From: Novosphingobium beihaiense
GTDB lineage: Bacteria; Pseudomonadota; Alphaproteobacteria; Sphingomonadales; Sphingomonadaceae
Length of the DNA stretch: 64,000 nucleotides
NCBI RefSeq assembly: GCF_022832375.1
Contig: NZ_JALHLG010000011.1
Coordinates: 1 to 64,000 of the forward strand
Direction of reading: 5' to 3'
Part shown: piece by piece, positions 35,476 to 45,464 of the stretch
How the letters are laid out: every line of letters begins with the position of its first letter
Numbering within the stretch: the stretch's first letter is position 1
Program-made: the position numbers and the translations under genes
The notes under the pieces: model-generated
Database searches by the model: none
The model's input: only the letters and a program-made list of their open reading frames with translations
Told to the model about the DNA's origin: nothing

Positions 35476-36081
35476 ATGACCGATGCCATCGATACTGCCA
35501 AGCCTGGCAAGAGCGGCCGCGGGCCCGCATTCTGGGGAATCAGTTTCGGCTTGGCCATGGCCGTGCTGGCCGCACTGCGCATTGCTGATATTGTGGGAGA
35601 AAAGGCCGGTTTTGCGATCATGCTCGGCTGTTCGCTCTTGCTGATCCCGCTGTTCCGTTCGGCCAACCGGGCGGCACGGCGCGGCGGCTGCGCCAGTCCT
35701 GCCGTGCTGCGGTACAACCGGGGCATGGGAGTCAGTTCGATAGCCTATGTCCTTGGCCTTGGTACGGCCATCTGGGCGTACAATCATCAGCAGGATCCTG
35801 GCGTCTGGACTTATGGTCTGGCCTTGCTTCCGGTCTTGCCGATCTTCGGGATGATCTGGACCATGGGGCGCTATCTTGTCGAGGAAACCGACGAATATCT
35901 GAAGTACCGTGTGGTGGTCGCTGCGTTGATCGGGCTTGGCGGATTGCTGAGTATCGCCTCGCTGTGGGGCTTTCTCGAAACGTTCGAGCTTGTCCCTCAT
36001 GTGCCGGGCTGGGCGGCCGTGCCTGTCTGGGCCATCGGCATGGGGCTGGGCCAGTTCTGGATAAAGGCGCGCGGGCAATGA
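35476..36081 (+). CDS. Membrane protein, paralogue B
   Basis: A 201-residue protein with about six hydrophobic segments, related over its second half to the preceding 140-residue protein. The extra N-terminal part (FWGISFGLAMAVLAALRIAD) adds two helices. Its stop overlaps the XRE gene start, so translation is probably coupled. The pairing of a multi-helix protein with a small XRE regulator recurs in bacteria, with regulators that may sense the membrane partner; this is inference. Confidence 0.75.
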   Translation: MTDAIDTAKPGKSGRGPAFWGISFGLAMAVLAALRIADIVGEKAGFAIMLGCSLLLIPLFRSANRAARRGGCASPAVLRYNRGMGVSSIAYVLGLGTAIWAYNHQQDPGVWTYGLALLPVLPIFGMIWTMGRYLVEETDEYLKYRVVVAALIGLGGLLSIASLWGFLETFELVPHVPGWAAVPVWAIGMGLGQFWIKARGQ

Positions 36082-36272
36082 AGAACCGCCTCAAGGTTCT
36101 GCGCGCCGAGCGCGGATGGAGCCAGCAGGATCTGGCGCAGCGGCTGGAAGTCTCGCGCCAGAGTGTTAATGCCATCGAAACCGGCAAGTACGATCCGTCC
36201 CTCCCGCTGGCCTTTCGCATCGCCGATCTATTCGATATGGCGATCGAAGAGATTTTCCTGAGGGGTGAGTGA
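36078..36272 (+). CDS. Small XRE-family (Cro/CI-like) regulator
   Basis: A 64-residue protein made almost wholly of one helix-turn-helix: LKVLRAERGWSQQDLAQRL then VSRQSVNAIETGKYDPS and FRIADLFDMAIEEIF. This is the short chromosomal type that controls its own operon. The ATG overlaps the preceding stop (ATGA). A palindromic ATGTAAA/TTTACAT pair before the operon is a candidate site. Confidence 0.9.
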   Translation: MKNRLKVLRAERGWSQQDLAQRLEVSRQSVNAIETGKYDPSLPLAFRIADLFDMAIEEIFLRGE

Positions 36273-36274
36273 AG

Positions 36275-36460
36275 ATGTCCGGGTCTGGACGCCGTTTGAT
36301 AGGGATATGGGTTGCCGTCGCAATCGTCCTTGTCGTGGCATTGGGCCTGTTCAAGGGCGAGCCTTCCGGTTCCGAAGCGCAGCAGGCCGCCCGGAGCGAG
36401 ATCTGGACGGCAGGGCCCAATACCGTCGTGGTGCGGATTCTGGGGCCGGTGCTCTACTAG
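36275..36460 (+). CDS. Small single-helix membrane protein
   Basis: A 61-residue protein with one helix (LIGIWVAVAIVLVVALGLF) and a C-terminal polar tail. GAGGGG lies upstream; an in-frame GTG at 36269 is also possible. It has no recognised family and is the last gene of the XRE operon. A palindromic element begins at its stop codon. Confidence 0.6.
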   Translation: MSGSGRRLIGIWVAVAIVLVVALGLFKGEPSGSEAQQAARSEIWTAGPNTVVVRILGPVLY

Positions 36461-36539
36461 GCGTTGTCTGCCTTCAGCCCATGGCGGCCTGCAAAAGCAC
36501 CATTTTCGACTCACCCTGGACTGAATGCAGACAACGCCT
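36459..36539. repeat. 81-bp palindromic element
   Basis: Arms AGGCGTTGTCTGC (36459-36471) and GCAGACAACGCCT (36527-36539) are perfect inverted repeats. The inside contains TTCAG, GCGGCCTGCAAA, CCATTTTCGACTC and CTGAATG, shared with the element at 46023-46168, although the outer arms differ. Confidence 0.75.
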
Positions 36540-36544
36540 GAGGC

Positions 36545-37681
36545 TCAGTGCAGCGTGGGGGCGGGCCTGCCGCGCTCGGCCAGGGCATTCCAGCCCGTCA
36601 CCGCCAGCCACCCCGCGCTCATGCAGACGAACGGCATCACCGGGACATGCAACTCCGGCCGTCCGGGGAAGGCCAGCACGGCCAGCACCGGGCAGAGCGC
36701 GATGCCATAAGGCAGCAGCCACCATCCGGCCCAAGTCTGTCCGTTCCGGCGGCGCTTTACCAGCATGACGAGGAAGGCCGCAGCAAACGCCAGCATCAGC
36801 GCGGTCCGGAAGGTTAGGGCGGCGTAGTGCACGGCAGGGTAAGCGGCCTCCAAGGGCGCAAGGCCGGGCGCTCCGGCCAGATAGGCCCGGGTCATTTCGC
36901 CATCTGCATCCCACAGGCGGATCAGGCGCTCCGTCAGGGTGTATCCGCTCCCGGCCGGGGGGACGAAGGCCTGATAATGGCCCGGCAGCCACGGCAGCGT
37001 TATCAGCAGCGCCACGCCCAGCACCAGCAGCCCGTCGCCAAGCAGGCGGAGGGTGTGGCGGCGAAGATCTTTCGTGCCCGCGCCCTCCACCGCGAAGAGC
37101 AGCGGCACGGCGATCAGGGTTTGCGGATTTGTCAGCGCTGCAAGGCCGAAGATCAGCCCGGCGGTCACAAGCTGCCAGCGCCGGGTGCGCGTGATCACCG
37201 TCCAGCATCCGGCCAGCAGCAGCATGCCGGTGAACACCTCTGGCAGCGCCAGCGGAACGTAGCCGATGGCCTGGGGATAGACCGCCAGCAGCAGCAGGCC
37301 CGCACGAGCGGCGGCTTCGCTGCGAAACAGGCGGCGGCCCAGCGCCAGCGTCAGCAGCCCTGCCAGCATGGCGCTTGCCAGATTGAACAGGCCAAGCGTT
37401 ACCGGCGAGGCGCCGAACTGGGCAAAGACCAGCGAAAGCGCCAGCGGCCAGCCCGGCGGCAAGGAGGCCGCTTGCAGGGCTGCGGGGCCGGTCCCGGCCG
37501 CCAGCCCGTAATAGGCAGCGGCGTCTCCGGTGGGGGCAACCCCGGCCAGCAGCACTGCCACGCGCAGCGCGAAATAGAGCGCCCAGATCATCGTCAGCAC
37601 CGAGCGGTTCGATCCGAACCATTCCAGCCGCAAGGCCAGACGCGAGGGAGGCGTGGGGAAACGGAGAATGTCGGCGCTCAT
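36545..37681 (-). CDS. Glycosyltransferase-like membrane protein (GT39/ArnT-type)
   Basis: A 378-residue protein with about nine to ten membrane helices. After the first helix comes GVAPTGDAAAYYGLA, resembling the acidic DA-x-Y luminal loop of lipid-linked-sugar glycosyltransferases of the PMT/ArnT type. LALPEVFTGMLLLAG and NPQTLIAVPLL fit the same fold. The acceptor and sugar are unknown. The length is short for ArnT, so it may belong to a related hypothetical branch. Confidence 0.65.
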   Translation of the reverse strand: MSADILRFPTPPSRLALRLEWFGSNRSVLTMIWALYFALRVAVLLAGVAPTGDAAAYYGLAAGTGPAALQAASLPPGWPLALSLVFAQFGASPVTLGLFNLASAMLAGLLTLALGRRLFRSEAAARAGLLLLAVYPQAIGYVPLALPEVFTGMLLLAGCWTVITRTRRWQLVTAGLIFGLAALTNPQTLIAVPLLFAVEGAGTKDLRRHTLRLLGDGLLVLGVALLITLPWLPGHYQAFVPPAGSGYTLTERLIRLWDADGEMTRAYLAGAPGLAPLEAAYPAVHYAALTFRTALMLAFAAAFLVMLVKRRRNGQTWAGWWLLPYGIALCPVLAVLAFPGRPELHVPVMPFVCMSAGWLAVTGWNALAERGRPAPTLH

Positions 37682-37769
37682 GAGGCCATGGGATAGCGGC
37701 GCGCGCGGCGGATGGCATTATCTTTGTTGGGCTTGTGCTTGCGTCCGGCGGTCCCCACTATCCGTGGCC

Positions 37770-38525
37770 ATGACCGAAACCCGCTTCCACGCCATGCCCG
37801 GCGGCCGCCAGATCGCCTACCGTTTCACCCCCGGACAGGGGCCCGCACTCGTCTTCCTGCCCGGCTACATGTCCGACATGGCAGGCGGCAAGGCCACGGC
37901 CGTGTTCGAGATGGCGCAGGCCACCGGACTGTCCTGCCTGCTGCTCGACTATTCGGGCTGCGGGCAAAGCCCGGGCGATTTCGCGGACGGCACGCTCTCG
38001 CGCTGGAAGGAAGAGATCCTCGCGCTGATCGAGGCGCTCGAATTGCAGGAGGTGATTCTCGCCGGATCGTCGATGGGCGGCTGGCTGATGCTGCTGGCGG
38101 GGCTGGCGCTGGGCGAGCGGCTCAAGGGCCTGATCGGCATTGCCGCAGCGCCGGACTTCACCGAATGGGGCATCCCGCAGATGGACAAGGCCCTGCTCGC
38201 GGATGGCGAGACGATCTGGGAGGACAATCCCTACGGCCCCGAGCCCACACCCACCCACCCCGGTTTCTGGGCGGACGGGCAGGCCAACCGCCAGCTCGAA
38301 GGCGAAATCGCCATCGATTGCCCGGTGCGCCTGCTCCATGGCCAGCGCGATCCTGACGTGCCTTGGGACATTTCGCTGCAACTGGCGGAGAAGTTGCGTT
38401 CAGCCGATGTGCAGGTCACGCTGATCAAGGACGGCGATCACCGCCTCTCGCGCGAGAGCGACATTGCCCTGCTGCTGCGCACAGTGGCCGAGCTGGTCCT
38501 CCCCCGCGCCGGGGCGGCAGACTGA
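37770..38525 (+). CDS. Alpha/beta hydrolase
   Basis: A 251-residue hydrolase with oxyanion region PGYMSDM, nucleophile elbow GSSMGGW (Ser near 99), acid in HGQRDPDVP and His in KDGDHRLS. The fold resembles peptidase-S9/esterase-like YqiA or palmitoyl-thioesterase relatives. The substrate is unknown. It is followed by a TPR-like gene 16 bases later. Confidence 0.85.
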   Translation: MTETRFHAMPGGRQIAYRFTPGQGPALVFLPGYMSDMAGGKATAVFEMAQATGLSCLLLDYSGCGQSPGDFADGTLSRWKEEILALIEALELQEVILAGSSMGGWLMLLAGLALGERLKGLIGIAAAPDFTEWGIPQMDKALLADGETIWEDNPYGPEPTPTHPGFWADGQANRQLEGEIAIDCPVRLLHGQRDPDVPWDISLQLAEKLRSADVQVTLIKDGDHRLSRESDIALLLRTVAELVLPRAGAAD

Positions 38526-38541
38526 CCGGAGCCGTCCCTCT

Positions 38542-39414
38542 ATGCCCCTTACTTTGCTGCTTCCGCTGATGCTGGCCCAGGCCGGCGGATTCGATCTCAA
38601 CAATCCCTATGCCTCGGCTCTCCCGCGCGAGATCGTCGAGAAAAAGGCGGACGAAGACCGCAAGCGGCGCGAGGAAGCGGCGATGAACGTTGCGCTGCCC
38701 TCGCAGCGTCCGGAAACGGGCTGCATGGGCGCGGTGGAGGCCGATCCCGCCCGTTCGGCGCAGCTTGCGCGCGATGCCCTGAAGGATGCGATCGGGCGCG
38801 AGCGGGTGCGCGCCGGGCTGTGTCTGGGTGTGGCGCTGAGCGAGCTGGACCAGTGGGACGATGCGCGCGAGGCTTTCGTGACCGCGCGCGATGCCGCCGG
38901 GGCGGACGATCATGCCAGCCGCGCCCGGCTGGGCGAGATGGCTGGCAATGCGGCGCTGGCGGCGGGCCAGCCCGGCAAGGCGCTGGCGGTACTCGCCCCT
39001 GCTGCCAGCGATGCCGAGGCTGCTGCGGATACGGCGCTGACGGCGGCCATCGCGCTGGACCGCGCGCGTGCGCTGGTGGCGGTGAATCAACCGGAGGAAG
39101 CTGCCACTGCGCTGGCGCAGGCGCGCACGGCGGCGCCTGACAATGCGCAGGCCTGGCTGCTCTCCGCCACGCTCTCGCGCCGCCAGAACAAGCTCGCCCA
39201 AGCACAGACCCAGATCGAAAAGGCCGCCGAACTGGCCCCGCGCGATCCCGAAATAGGGCTGGAAGCAGGTGTGATCGCTGTGCTTTCCGGCAACGATGCA
39301 GCCGCGCGGCGCAGCTGGAACTCGGTGCTCGCCATGGCGCCGGAAAGCGACGCGGCGAAGACCGCGAAGCAGTATATTGCCCAGCTTGGGCCGGAAGGAA
39401 AAGCGAAGCCATGA
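38542..39414 (+). CDS. TPR-repeat protein, probably exported
   Basis: A 290-residue Ala-rich protein with a short hydrophobic N-terminus (MPLTLLLPLMLAQAGG). Helical repeats follow from about residue 75 to the end, with TPR spacing (for example LARDALKDA, WDDAREAFVTARDAA and AQTQIEKAAELAPRDPE). It probably acts as a periplasmic protein-interaction scaffold. The stop overlaps the start of the luciferase-like gene (ATGA). Confidence 0.75.
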   Translation: MPLTLLLPLMLAQAGGFDLNNPYASALPREIVEKKADEDRKRREEAAMNVALPSQRPETGCMGAVEADPARSAQLARDALKDAIGRERVRAGLCLGVALSELDQWDDAREAFVTARDAAGADDHASRARLGEMAGNAALAAGQPGKALAVLAPAASDAEAAADTALTAAIALDRARALVAVNQPEEAATALAQARTAAPDNAQAWLLSATLSRRQNKLAQAQTQIEKAAELAPRDPEIGLEAGVIAVLSGNDAAARRSWNSVLAMAPESDAAKTAKQYIAQLGPEGKAKP

Positions 39415-40403
39415 TCCCCCTCTCCGTCCTCGATCTGGTCAGCGTGCGCGAAGGCGGCACGGTGGCCGAAGCGCTGGCGATCACCACCGAAACCGCCCGT
39501 GTGGCCGAACGCGCGGGCTACAAGCGCTATTGGGTGGCCGAACATCACGGCATGGAAGGCATTGCCGGGGGCGCGACCTCGGTCGTGCTGGCGCACCTTG
39601 GCAATGCCACCAGCACCATCCGTATCGGCGCGGGCGGGATCATGCTGCCCAATCACACGCCTTATGTAATCGCCGAACAGTTCGGCACGCTCTCCGCGCT
39701 GTTTCCCGGCCGGGTGGACCTGGGGCTCGGGCGTGCACCGGGGGCGGACGGGCGGCTCGCGAATGCCCTGCGCAAGGACATCGTGGGCGCCTCCGAACGC
39801 TTCCCGCAGGATGTGGTGGAGCTGCAGGCGCGCTTTACCGGGCAGGCGGTGGGCGGCGTCGCCTCGCCGCAGGCTTCGGGCGCGGACGCCGAGATGTGGC
39901 TTCTCGGTTCCAGCCTGTTCGGCGCGCAGCTCGCGGCCCGGTTGGGCTTGCCCTATGCTTTCGCCTCGCACTTCGCGCCTGCCATGCTGGATCAGGCCGC
40001 GCAGGTTTACCGCGACCGGTTCGAGCCCTCGGCCGTGCTGGACAAGCCGCACTTCATGGCCGCCATCAATGTCGTGGCCGCCGATAGCGAGGAAGAGGCC
40101 CGCTACCTCGCCTCTTCCACCGACCAGAGCTTCGTCGCGCTGCGCACCGGCAATCCGGGCAAGCTCAAGCCGCCGGTGCGCGATTACCGCGAATCGTTGC
40201 CTGCCCCGGCGCGGGCGATGCTGGAGCAGGTCCGCTCGGTCAGCGCCGTCGGCACGCCGGACACGGTCCGCGCGGATATCGAGGCATTTGTTGCCCGCAC
40301 GGCAGCGGACGAGCTGATCGTCAGTGTGGCCACCTTCGATCCGGCGGCGCAGCAGCGCTCGCTGGAATTGACGATGGACGCCCTCGCTACGGTTTCATCC
40401 TGA
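39411..40403 (+). CDS. LLM-class flavin-dependent oxidoreductase
   Basis: A 330-residue luciferase-like monooxygenase. RYWVAEHHGMEGIAGG, GAGGIMLPNHTPYVIAEQF and DLGLGRAPG are the hallmarks of the MsnO8/YhbW branch of bacterial luciferase-like proteins. They use reduced FMN and O2; the substrate is unknown. It overlaps the TPR gene. Confidence 0.9.
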   Translation: MIPLSVLDLVSVREGGTVAEALAITTETARVAERAGYKRYWVAEHHGMEGIAGGATSVVLAHLGNATSTIRIGAGGIMLPNHTPYVIAEQFGTLSALFPGRVDLGLGRAPGADGRLANALRKDIVGASERFPQDVVELQARFTGQAVGGVASPQASGADAEMWLLGSSLFGAQLAARLGLPYAFASHFAPAMLDQAAQVYRDRFEPSAVLDKPHFMAAINVVAADSEEEARYLASSTDQSFVALRTGNPGKLKPPVRDYRESLPAPARAMLEQVRSVSAVGTPDTVRADIEAFVARTAADELIVSVATFDPAAQQRSLELTMDALATVSS

Positions 40404-40478
40404 TTGATACCGCTGAGGGACAGACAATTGCGCTTCAGGCATTGACCATGCGCTAAAATTGCGGGAACGGATGCGCCC

Positions 40479-41708
40479 ATGAGCACAAAAGCAGATGTCG
40501 TTATCGTGGGAGCAGGGCACGGCGGGGCGCAATGCGCGATCGCCCTTCGCCAGAATGGCTTCGAAGGCACTATCACCGTGATCGGCCGCGAGGCGGAATA
40601 TCCCTATGAGCGCCCGCCGCTCTCGAAGGAATATTTCGCGCGCGAGAAGACCTTCGATCGCCTCTACATCCGCCCGCCGACGTTCTGGGCTGACAAGGAA
40701 ATCACCTTCAAGCTCGGCACCGAAGTGACCGGGGTCGATCCGAAGGCGCACGAACTCACGCTCTCGAATGGCGATACGTTCGGCTACGGCAAGCTGATCT
40801 GGGCCACCGGCGGCGATCCGCGCCGTCTCTCCTGCGCGGGTGCGGACATGGCGGGCGTCCATGCCGTGCGCACCCGTGAGGACTGCGACACGCTGATGGC
40901 GGAAGTCGACGCGGGCACGAAGAACATCGTCGTGATCGGCGGTGGCTATATCGGGCTGGAAGCGGCGGCGGTGCTGTCCAAGATGGGCCTCAAGGTCACG
41001 CTGCTCGAAGCGCTGCCGCGCGTGCTGGCGCGCGTTGCGGGGGAAGAGCTTTCGGCCTTCTACCAGAAGGAACATGGCGATCACGGCGTCGATCTGCGCA
41101 CCGGCGCCATGGTCGAATGCCTTGAGGGCGACGGGCACAAGGTCACGGGCGTGAAGCTGGCCGACGGCGAAGTGATCCCGGCCGAGGCAGTGATCGTCGG
41201 CATCGGCATTGTCCCCGCCGTTGGCCCGCTGATCGCCGCAGGCGCGGCCGGGGCCAATGGCGTGGACGTGGACGAATACTGCCGCACCTCGCTGCCCGAT
41301 ATCTATGCCATCGGCGATTGTGCTGCCTTCGCTTGCGGCTATGCGGGCGGCAATGTCATGCGCGTGGAATCGGTGCAGAACGCCAACGACATGGCAACTT
41401 GCGTGGCCAAGGCGCTGTGCGGCGATGAAAAGCCTTACAAGGCCTTCCCGTGGTTCTGGTCCAACCAGTACGACCTGCGCTTGCAGACTGCGGGCATCAA
41501 CGCGGGTTTCGATCAGACGGTGATTCGCGGCACGCCCGAAGAGCGCAGCTTCTCCGTGGTCTATCTGAAGCAGGGCAAGGTCGTCGCGGTGGACTGCGTT
41601 AACATGGTCAAGGACTATGTGCAGGGCCGCAAGCTGGTGGAAGCCGGCACCTCGCCGGACCTCGAAAAGCTGGCAGACAAGGACGTGCCGCTGAAAGAAC
41701 TGATGTAG
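40479..41708 (+). CDS. NAD(P)H ferredoxin reductase (oxygenase/P450 reductase type)
   Basis: A 409-residue FAD flavoprotein. The FAD loop is [12 protein letters not shown] (about 7-18), the second nucleotide loop [14 protein letters not shown] (about 149-162), and the C-terminal FAD contact DIYAIGDCA. The ERPPLSKEY sequence and overall length match reductases of multi-component dioxygenases and class I P450s, which pass electrons from NAD(P)H to a [2Fe-2S] ferredoxin. It may serve the Rieske oxygenases at 12039 and 26600, since neither has its own reductase in this window, but no ferredoxin gene is visible either. Confidence 0.9.
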   Translation: MSTKADVVIVGAGHGGAQCAIALRQNGFEGTITVIGREAEYPYERPPLSKEYFAREKTFDRLYIRPPTFWADKEITFKLGTEVTGVDPKAHELTLSNGDTFGYGKLIWATGGDPRRLSCAGADMAGVHAVRTREDCDTLMAEVDAGTKNIVVIGGGYIGLEAAAVLSKMGLKVTLLEALPRVLARVAGEELSAFYQKEHGDHGVDLRTGAMVECLEGDGHKVTGVKLADGEVIPAEAVIVGIGIVPAVGPLIAAGAAGANGVDVDEYCRTSLPDIYAIGDCAAFACGYAGGNVMRVESVQNANDMATCVAKALCGDEKPYKAFPWFWSNQYDLRLQTAGINAGFDQTVIRGTPEERSFSVVYLKQGKVVAVDCVNMVKDYVQGRKLVEAGTSPDLEKLADKDVPLKELM

Positions 41709-41713
41709 GTTCA

Positions 41714-41893
41714 AATCCTCCCTGTCCCCGCAGGGGATGGGGAGGGGGACCGCCAGCGAAGCTGGTGGTGGAGGGGGAGAAACCCCTCCGTCAGCCCTGC
41801 GCCAGAGGCGCAGTTTATCCTGAGCGGCTGCTGAAAGCAGCCAGCCGAAGGGGGCTGCCACCTCCCCATTCCTTGCAGGAACAGGGAGGAATT
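41714..41893. repeat. Palindromic repeat element, copy 2 with insert
   Basis: The same ends and centre as 26463-26590, but about 50 bases longer. The extra part includes CCTGAGCGGCTGCTGAAAGC, which recurs in the repeat at 55410-55515. This suggests module exchange between repeat families. Confidence 0.75.
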
Positions 41894-41903
41894 TCGTCTA
41901 TCA

Positions 41904-41971
41904 CCGTTCGTGTCGAGCGAAGTCGAGACACCTCTGCGCCCGCGTGTCTCGACTTCGCTCGACACGAACGG
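41904..41971. repeat. Perfect 28-bp-arm palindrome
   Basis: Arms 41904-41931 and 41944-41971 are exact inverted repeats with a 12-base loop. The arm sequence starts CCGTTCGTGTCGAGC. A related single arm occurs near 46210-46245. It may act as a transcription stop between the convergent reductase and queG genes. Confidence 0.85.
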
Positions 41972-41979
41972 GTGGTAAT

Positions 41980-43092
41980 TCAGCCCGCCAACTTCCCCGC
42001 CGCCCATCGTGCGGCATCCGCCACCGCCGGGTCTTCATCCCAGCCCAGCGCCTCCGCCTGCGCCAGCAGCGCCCGCTCGCCGCTGTTCCCCGCTGCATAG
42101 AGGCAATTGCGCACGAACCGGTTCCGCCCGATGCGCTTGATCGGGCTGCCGGAAAACAGCTTGCGAAAGCCTGCATCGTCCAGCGTCAGCAGATCGGCGA
42201 GCCTTGGCGCGGTCAGTTCCGCGCGGGGGAGGAAGGCCTTCATCGTGTGCGCCATCCCGGCGAACTTGTTCCACGGGCACACCGCCAGGCAATCGTCGCA
42301 GCCGTAGATGCGGTTGCCCAGCCCTTCGCGCAGGTCTTCCGGCACTGGCCCCTTGTGTTCGATCGTGAGGTAGCTCACGCAGCGCCGCGCATCGAGGCGG
42401 TAGGGCTCGGGGAAGGCGCCGGTCGGGCAGGCATCCTGACAGGCGCGGCACGATCCGCAGCGGTCGCGCGCGGGCGTGGAGAGCGGCAGGTCCAGTGTCG
42501 TGTAGATTTCGCCCAGGAACAGCCACGATCCATGCTCGCGGCTCACCATATTGGTGTGCTTGCCCTGCCAGCCGAGCCCGGCGGCGGCCCCCAGCGGCTT
42601 TTCCATGACCGGCGCGGTATCGGTGAAGACCTTGACGCCCGCCGGGCCGATCCCGCGCTTGTTCGCTTCGGCCACGATCCAGCGGGCGAGGTGCTTGAGC
42701 GCCTTCTTCACCGTGTCGTGATAGTCCGCCCCTTGCGCATAGACCGAAATGCGTGCCCGCTCCGGCACGTCCGCCAGCCGCAGCGGATCGGCGGCGGGGG
42801 CATAGCTCATGCCCAGCGCGATCACGCTGCGCGCCTCGGGCCACAGGCCTTGCGGGGAGCGGCGGTGGTGGGCGCGGCCTTCCATCCAGTCCATGGTGCC
42901 GTGGCGCCCTTCGGCCAGCCAGGTGTCCAGTCGCTGCGCGCGCGCGCTGTCCTCGCGGGCATCGGCCACGCCGAAGGCGCAGAAGCCCAGTGCCCGCGCC
43001 TCGGTTTCGAGATCGCGGGCAAAGGCGCTTAGCGTGGTCTTAACCGGACCTGCGCCAGGACGCCCGGGCGTGGTAGGAGCAGGAGACTGCAT
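41980..43092 (-). CDS. queG: Epoxyqueuosine reductase
   Basis: A 370-residue cobalamin-dependent iron-sulfur enzyme, the last step in queuosine tRNA modification. Two [4Fe-4S] motifs, [14 protein letters not shown] and [11 protein letters not shown], carry the clusters, with SYLTIEHKG between them as in QueG. The start at 43092 is one of several; its ATG overlaps, on the opposite strand, a possible ATG of the ABC transporter gene, so the two genes are almost back to back with little room for promoters. Confidence 0.94.
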   Translation of the reverse strand: MQSPAPTTPGRPGAGPVKTTLSAFARDLETEARALGFCAFGVADAREDSARAQRLDTWLAEGRHGTMDWMEGRAHHRRSPQGLWPEARSVIALGMSYAPAADPLRLADVPERARISVYAQGADYHDTVKKALKHLARWIVAEANKRGIGPAGVKVFTDTAPVMEKPLGAAAGLGWQGKHTNMVSREHGSWLFLGEIYTTLDLPLSTPARDRCGSCRACQDACPTGAFPEPYRLDARRCVSYLTIEHKGPVPEDLREGLGNRIYGCDDCLAVCPWNKFAGMAHTMKAFLPRAELTAPRLADLLTLDDAGFRKLFSGSPIKRIGRNRFVRNCLYAAGNSGERALLAQAEALGWDEDPAVADAARWAAGKLAG

Positions 43093-43117
43093 GAGGGCAG
43101 CACTAGGAGATTGGCCC

Positions 43118-44098
43118 GTGACCGGCAATGCGGCGATGCCCGGAGATCCTCCCCTCGCGATCGAGGCGCGCGGGCTGGTGAAGCGTTTCGACGGCTTCAC
43201 GGCCGTGGACGGGGTGGACCTGTCGGTGCCCGAAGGCGCGGTCTACGGTATTCTCGGCCCCAACGGCGCGGGCAAGACCACAACCTTGCGGATGCTGCTG
43301 GGCATTATCGATCCCGATGCGGGTGCACGCCGTCTGCTGGGCGCGGAGCGGCCGCACGATGTTGCCCACGCCATCGGCTATCTGCCCGAAGAGCGCGGGC
43401 TCTATCCCGCAATGAAAGCCGTGGATGCGATTGCCTTCGTCGGCGCGCTGCGCGGGTTGCCTTTGAAAGAGGGGCGCCGGCGCGGCCGCGAACTGCTGGA
43501 ACAGCACGGCCTCGGCTATGCGGCGGACCGCCAGATCCGTCAGCTTTCCAAGGGTATGGCGCAGCAGGTGCAGATTCTCGGCACTCTGGTGCACAAGCCC
43601 CGGCTGGCGGTGTTCGATGAGCCGTTCTCCGGCCTCGATGCGCTCAATCAGGGCAAGCTGGAGCGGATGATGCGGGGCCTTGCCGAACAGGGCACCACGG
43701 TCATTTTCTCCACCCACGTCATTTCCCATGCCGAGCGGCTTTGCGACGATGTGGCGATCATTGCCGGGGGCAAAGTGCCCTTCGCGGGTCCGGTGGATGT
43801 CGCGCGCGACCGTATTCCGGCGCAAGTCCGGCTGGAAACGCGCAGCGGTGACGGGCCATGGCGCGCGGCGCTTCCCGTTGACGCTCGCCGCGACGGCAAA
43901 ACGGATGGCGGGGCCTTCTGGTACTTCCCGCTGCCCGAAAGCGGGATCGAGCCGCTGCTGCGCGCCCTGATCGAGGGGGAAGCGGGCATACTGTCGCTCT
44001 CGATCGAGCGGGCCGGGCTGCACGATGCCTTCGTGGCGATTGCCGGGGAAGCCGCGGCGCGCGCGCTGGAAGAAGAAAACCCGGAGGAGATGCAGTAA
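43118..44098 (+). CDS. ABC transporter ATPase (NatA-like)
   Basis: A protein of about 326 residues. Walker A GPNGAGKT, signature LSKGMAQQ and Walker B LAVFDEPF are intact, and a C-terminal DUF4162-like extension follows, as in ABC-2 exporters related to NatA. The GTG at 43118 is preceded by GGAG; ATGs at 43091 and 43136 are alternatives. It pairs with the permease gene by a one-base overlap. Confidence 0.92.
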   Translation: MTGNAAMPGDPPLAIEARGLVKRFDGFTAVDGVDLSVPEGAVYGILGPNGAGKTTTLRMLLGIIDPDAGARRLLGAERPHDVAHAIGYLPEERGLYPAMKAVDAIAFVGALRGLPLKEGRRRGRELLEQHGLGYAADRQIRQLSKGMAQQVQILGTLVHKPRLAVFDEPFSGLDALNQGKLERMMRGLAEQGTTVIFSTHVISHAERLCDDVAIIAGGKVPFAGPVDVARDRIPAQVRLETRSGDGPWRAALPVDARRDGKTDGGAFWYFPLPESGIEPLLRALIEGEAGILSLSIERAGLHDAFVAIAGEAAARALEEENPEEMQ

Positions 44099-45372
44099 TG
44101 AACGGCAACCGGCAGACGGGCCGCCTTTCCGTTCTCGCCGCCGCCTGGGTCGTGGCCCGGCGCGATTTCGTGGCGATCCTGTTTTCGCGCACGTTTTTCT
44201 TCTTCCTGCTCGGGCCGCTGTTTCCGGTGATCGTGGGCGTGCTGGCGGGCAGCGTTGGCAGCCGGGTCGATCAGACGGCGGTGCGGCCCGAAGTCGGGGT
44301 GGTGATGACCGGCGCGGATGCCGATGCCGTGGTCGCGGCGCGCGATGCCCTGGCAAAACGGCTGGGCACCGGGCTGCCCGGCTTCGTTGTGCTGAAACGC
44401 CTGCAGGCGGGCGAGACTTACGATCTGGCGAAGGCGCTGGCCGGGCGTCAGGCCAATATCGCCGCCGTTCTTTCGGGCACACCGCAAGCGCCGGTGTTGA
44501 CCGGGCCGAAAGGCCGGATCGAGGGCTGGCGCGGGGCCATCGCGATGGTCGCGGCGCAGGCTTCCGCCGGGCCGCTGGGCCCCTGGCCCGATGTCGCGCT
44601 GAAAACCACGGCCACCAGCAACGCCAGCGAACGCACCGGACGGCTGCGCACCGCGCAATCGGCGCAGATGCTGCTGTTCCTGCTGACGATGATGCTGGCG
44701 GGCATGGTCCTGTCCAACCTCGTCGAGGAAAAGGGCAACAAGATCATCGAAGTGCTGGCTGCCGCGATCCCGATGGAAGCGGTGTTCCTGGGCAAGCTTT
44801 TCGCGATGCTGGCCGTCTCGCTGGTGGGGATTTCGGTGTGGGGCGGGATCGGCACCGTGCTCTATGTCGCGGCGGGCTCCGCCGTGCCGCATCTGCCCGA
44901 ACCGGCGGTCGGCTGGCCGTTGCTGATCGGTCTCGGCGTGGTCTATTTCTCCATGGCCTATCTGTTGCTGGGATCGGTGTTCCTCTCGATCGGCTCGATG
45001 GCGGCGACGGTGCGCGAGGTGCAGACGATCTCGATGCCGGTGACGATGCTGCAGCTCATGGTGTTCTTTCTGGCCAGCTACGCGATGACGCAGCCGGGCA
45101 GCGGGATCGAGCTGTTCGCGGTGTTCTTCCCGTTCAGTTCGCCCTTCGCGATGCTGGCGCGCGCGGCGCAGGATTCAGCGCTTTGGCCGCATGTGCTGGC
45201 GGTGCTGGGGCAGGCGCTCTGCGTGTTGCTGCTGGTGCGCGCCGGGGCGGGGATATTCCGCAAGCGGGTGATGCAGTCCGGCCCCGCACGGGCCGGACGA
45301 AAGAAGCGCCGGGGCTGGCGCAAGCGCGGTGGCTCCCGGTCTGTTTCCGAAAGCGCGGCGCCAAACCTGTAA
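44098..45372 (+). CDS. ABC-2 type transporter permease (NatB-like)
   Basis: A 424-residue membrane protein with one N-terminal helix, a large extracytoplasmic domain (about 50-185), then five to six helices including VLSNLVEEKGNKIIEVL, the signature of NatB/YhaP-type permeases. With the ATPase it forms an exporter; NatAB exports Na+, but the substrate here is not known. The tail is very basic (RAGRKKRRGWRKRG). Confidence 0.9.
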   Translation: MNGNRQTGRLSVLAAAWVVARRDFVAILFSRTFFFFLLGPLFPVIVGVLAGSVGSRVDQTAVRPEVGVVMTGADADAVVAARDALAKRLGTGLPGFVVLKRLQAGETYDLAKALAGRQANIAAVLSGTPQAPVLTGPKGRIEGWRGAIAMVAAQASAGPLGPWPDVALKTTATSNASERTGRLRTAQSAQMLLFLLTMMLAGMVLSNLVEEKGNKIIEVLAAAIPMEAVFLGKLFAMLAVSLVGISVWGGIGTVLYVAAGSAVPHLPEPAVGWPLLIGLGVVYFSMAYLLLGSVFLSIGSMAATVREVQTISMPVTMLQLMVFFLASYAMTQPGSGIELFAVFFPFSSPFAMLARAAQDSALWPHVLAVLGQALCVLLLVRAGAGIFRKRVMQSGPARAGRKKRRGWRKRGGSRSVSESAAPNL

Positions 45373-45464
45373 CCATAGGGCGGTTTCCACCGAATTGACT
45401 CTCCGGCAGCGTGCCCGTCATGATGGGCACGCGCCTTCGGTGTCAGCAACAAAGGAGAGCCGCC

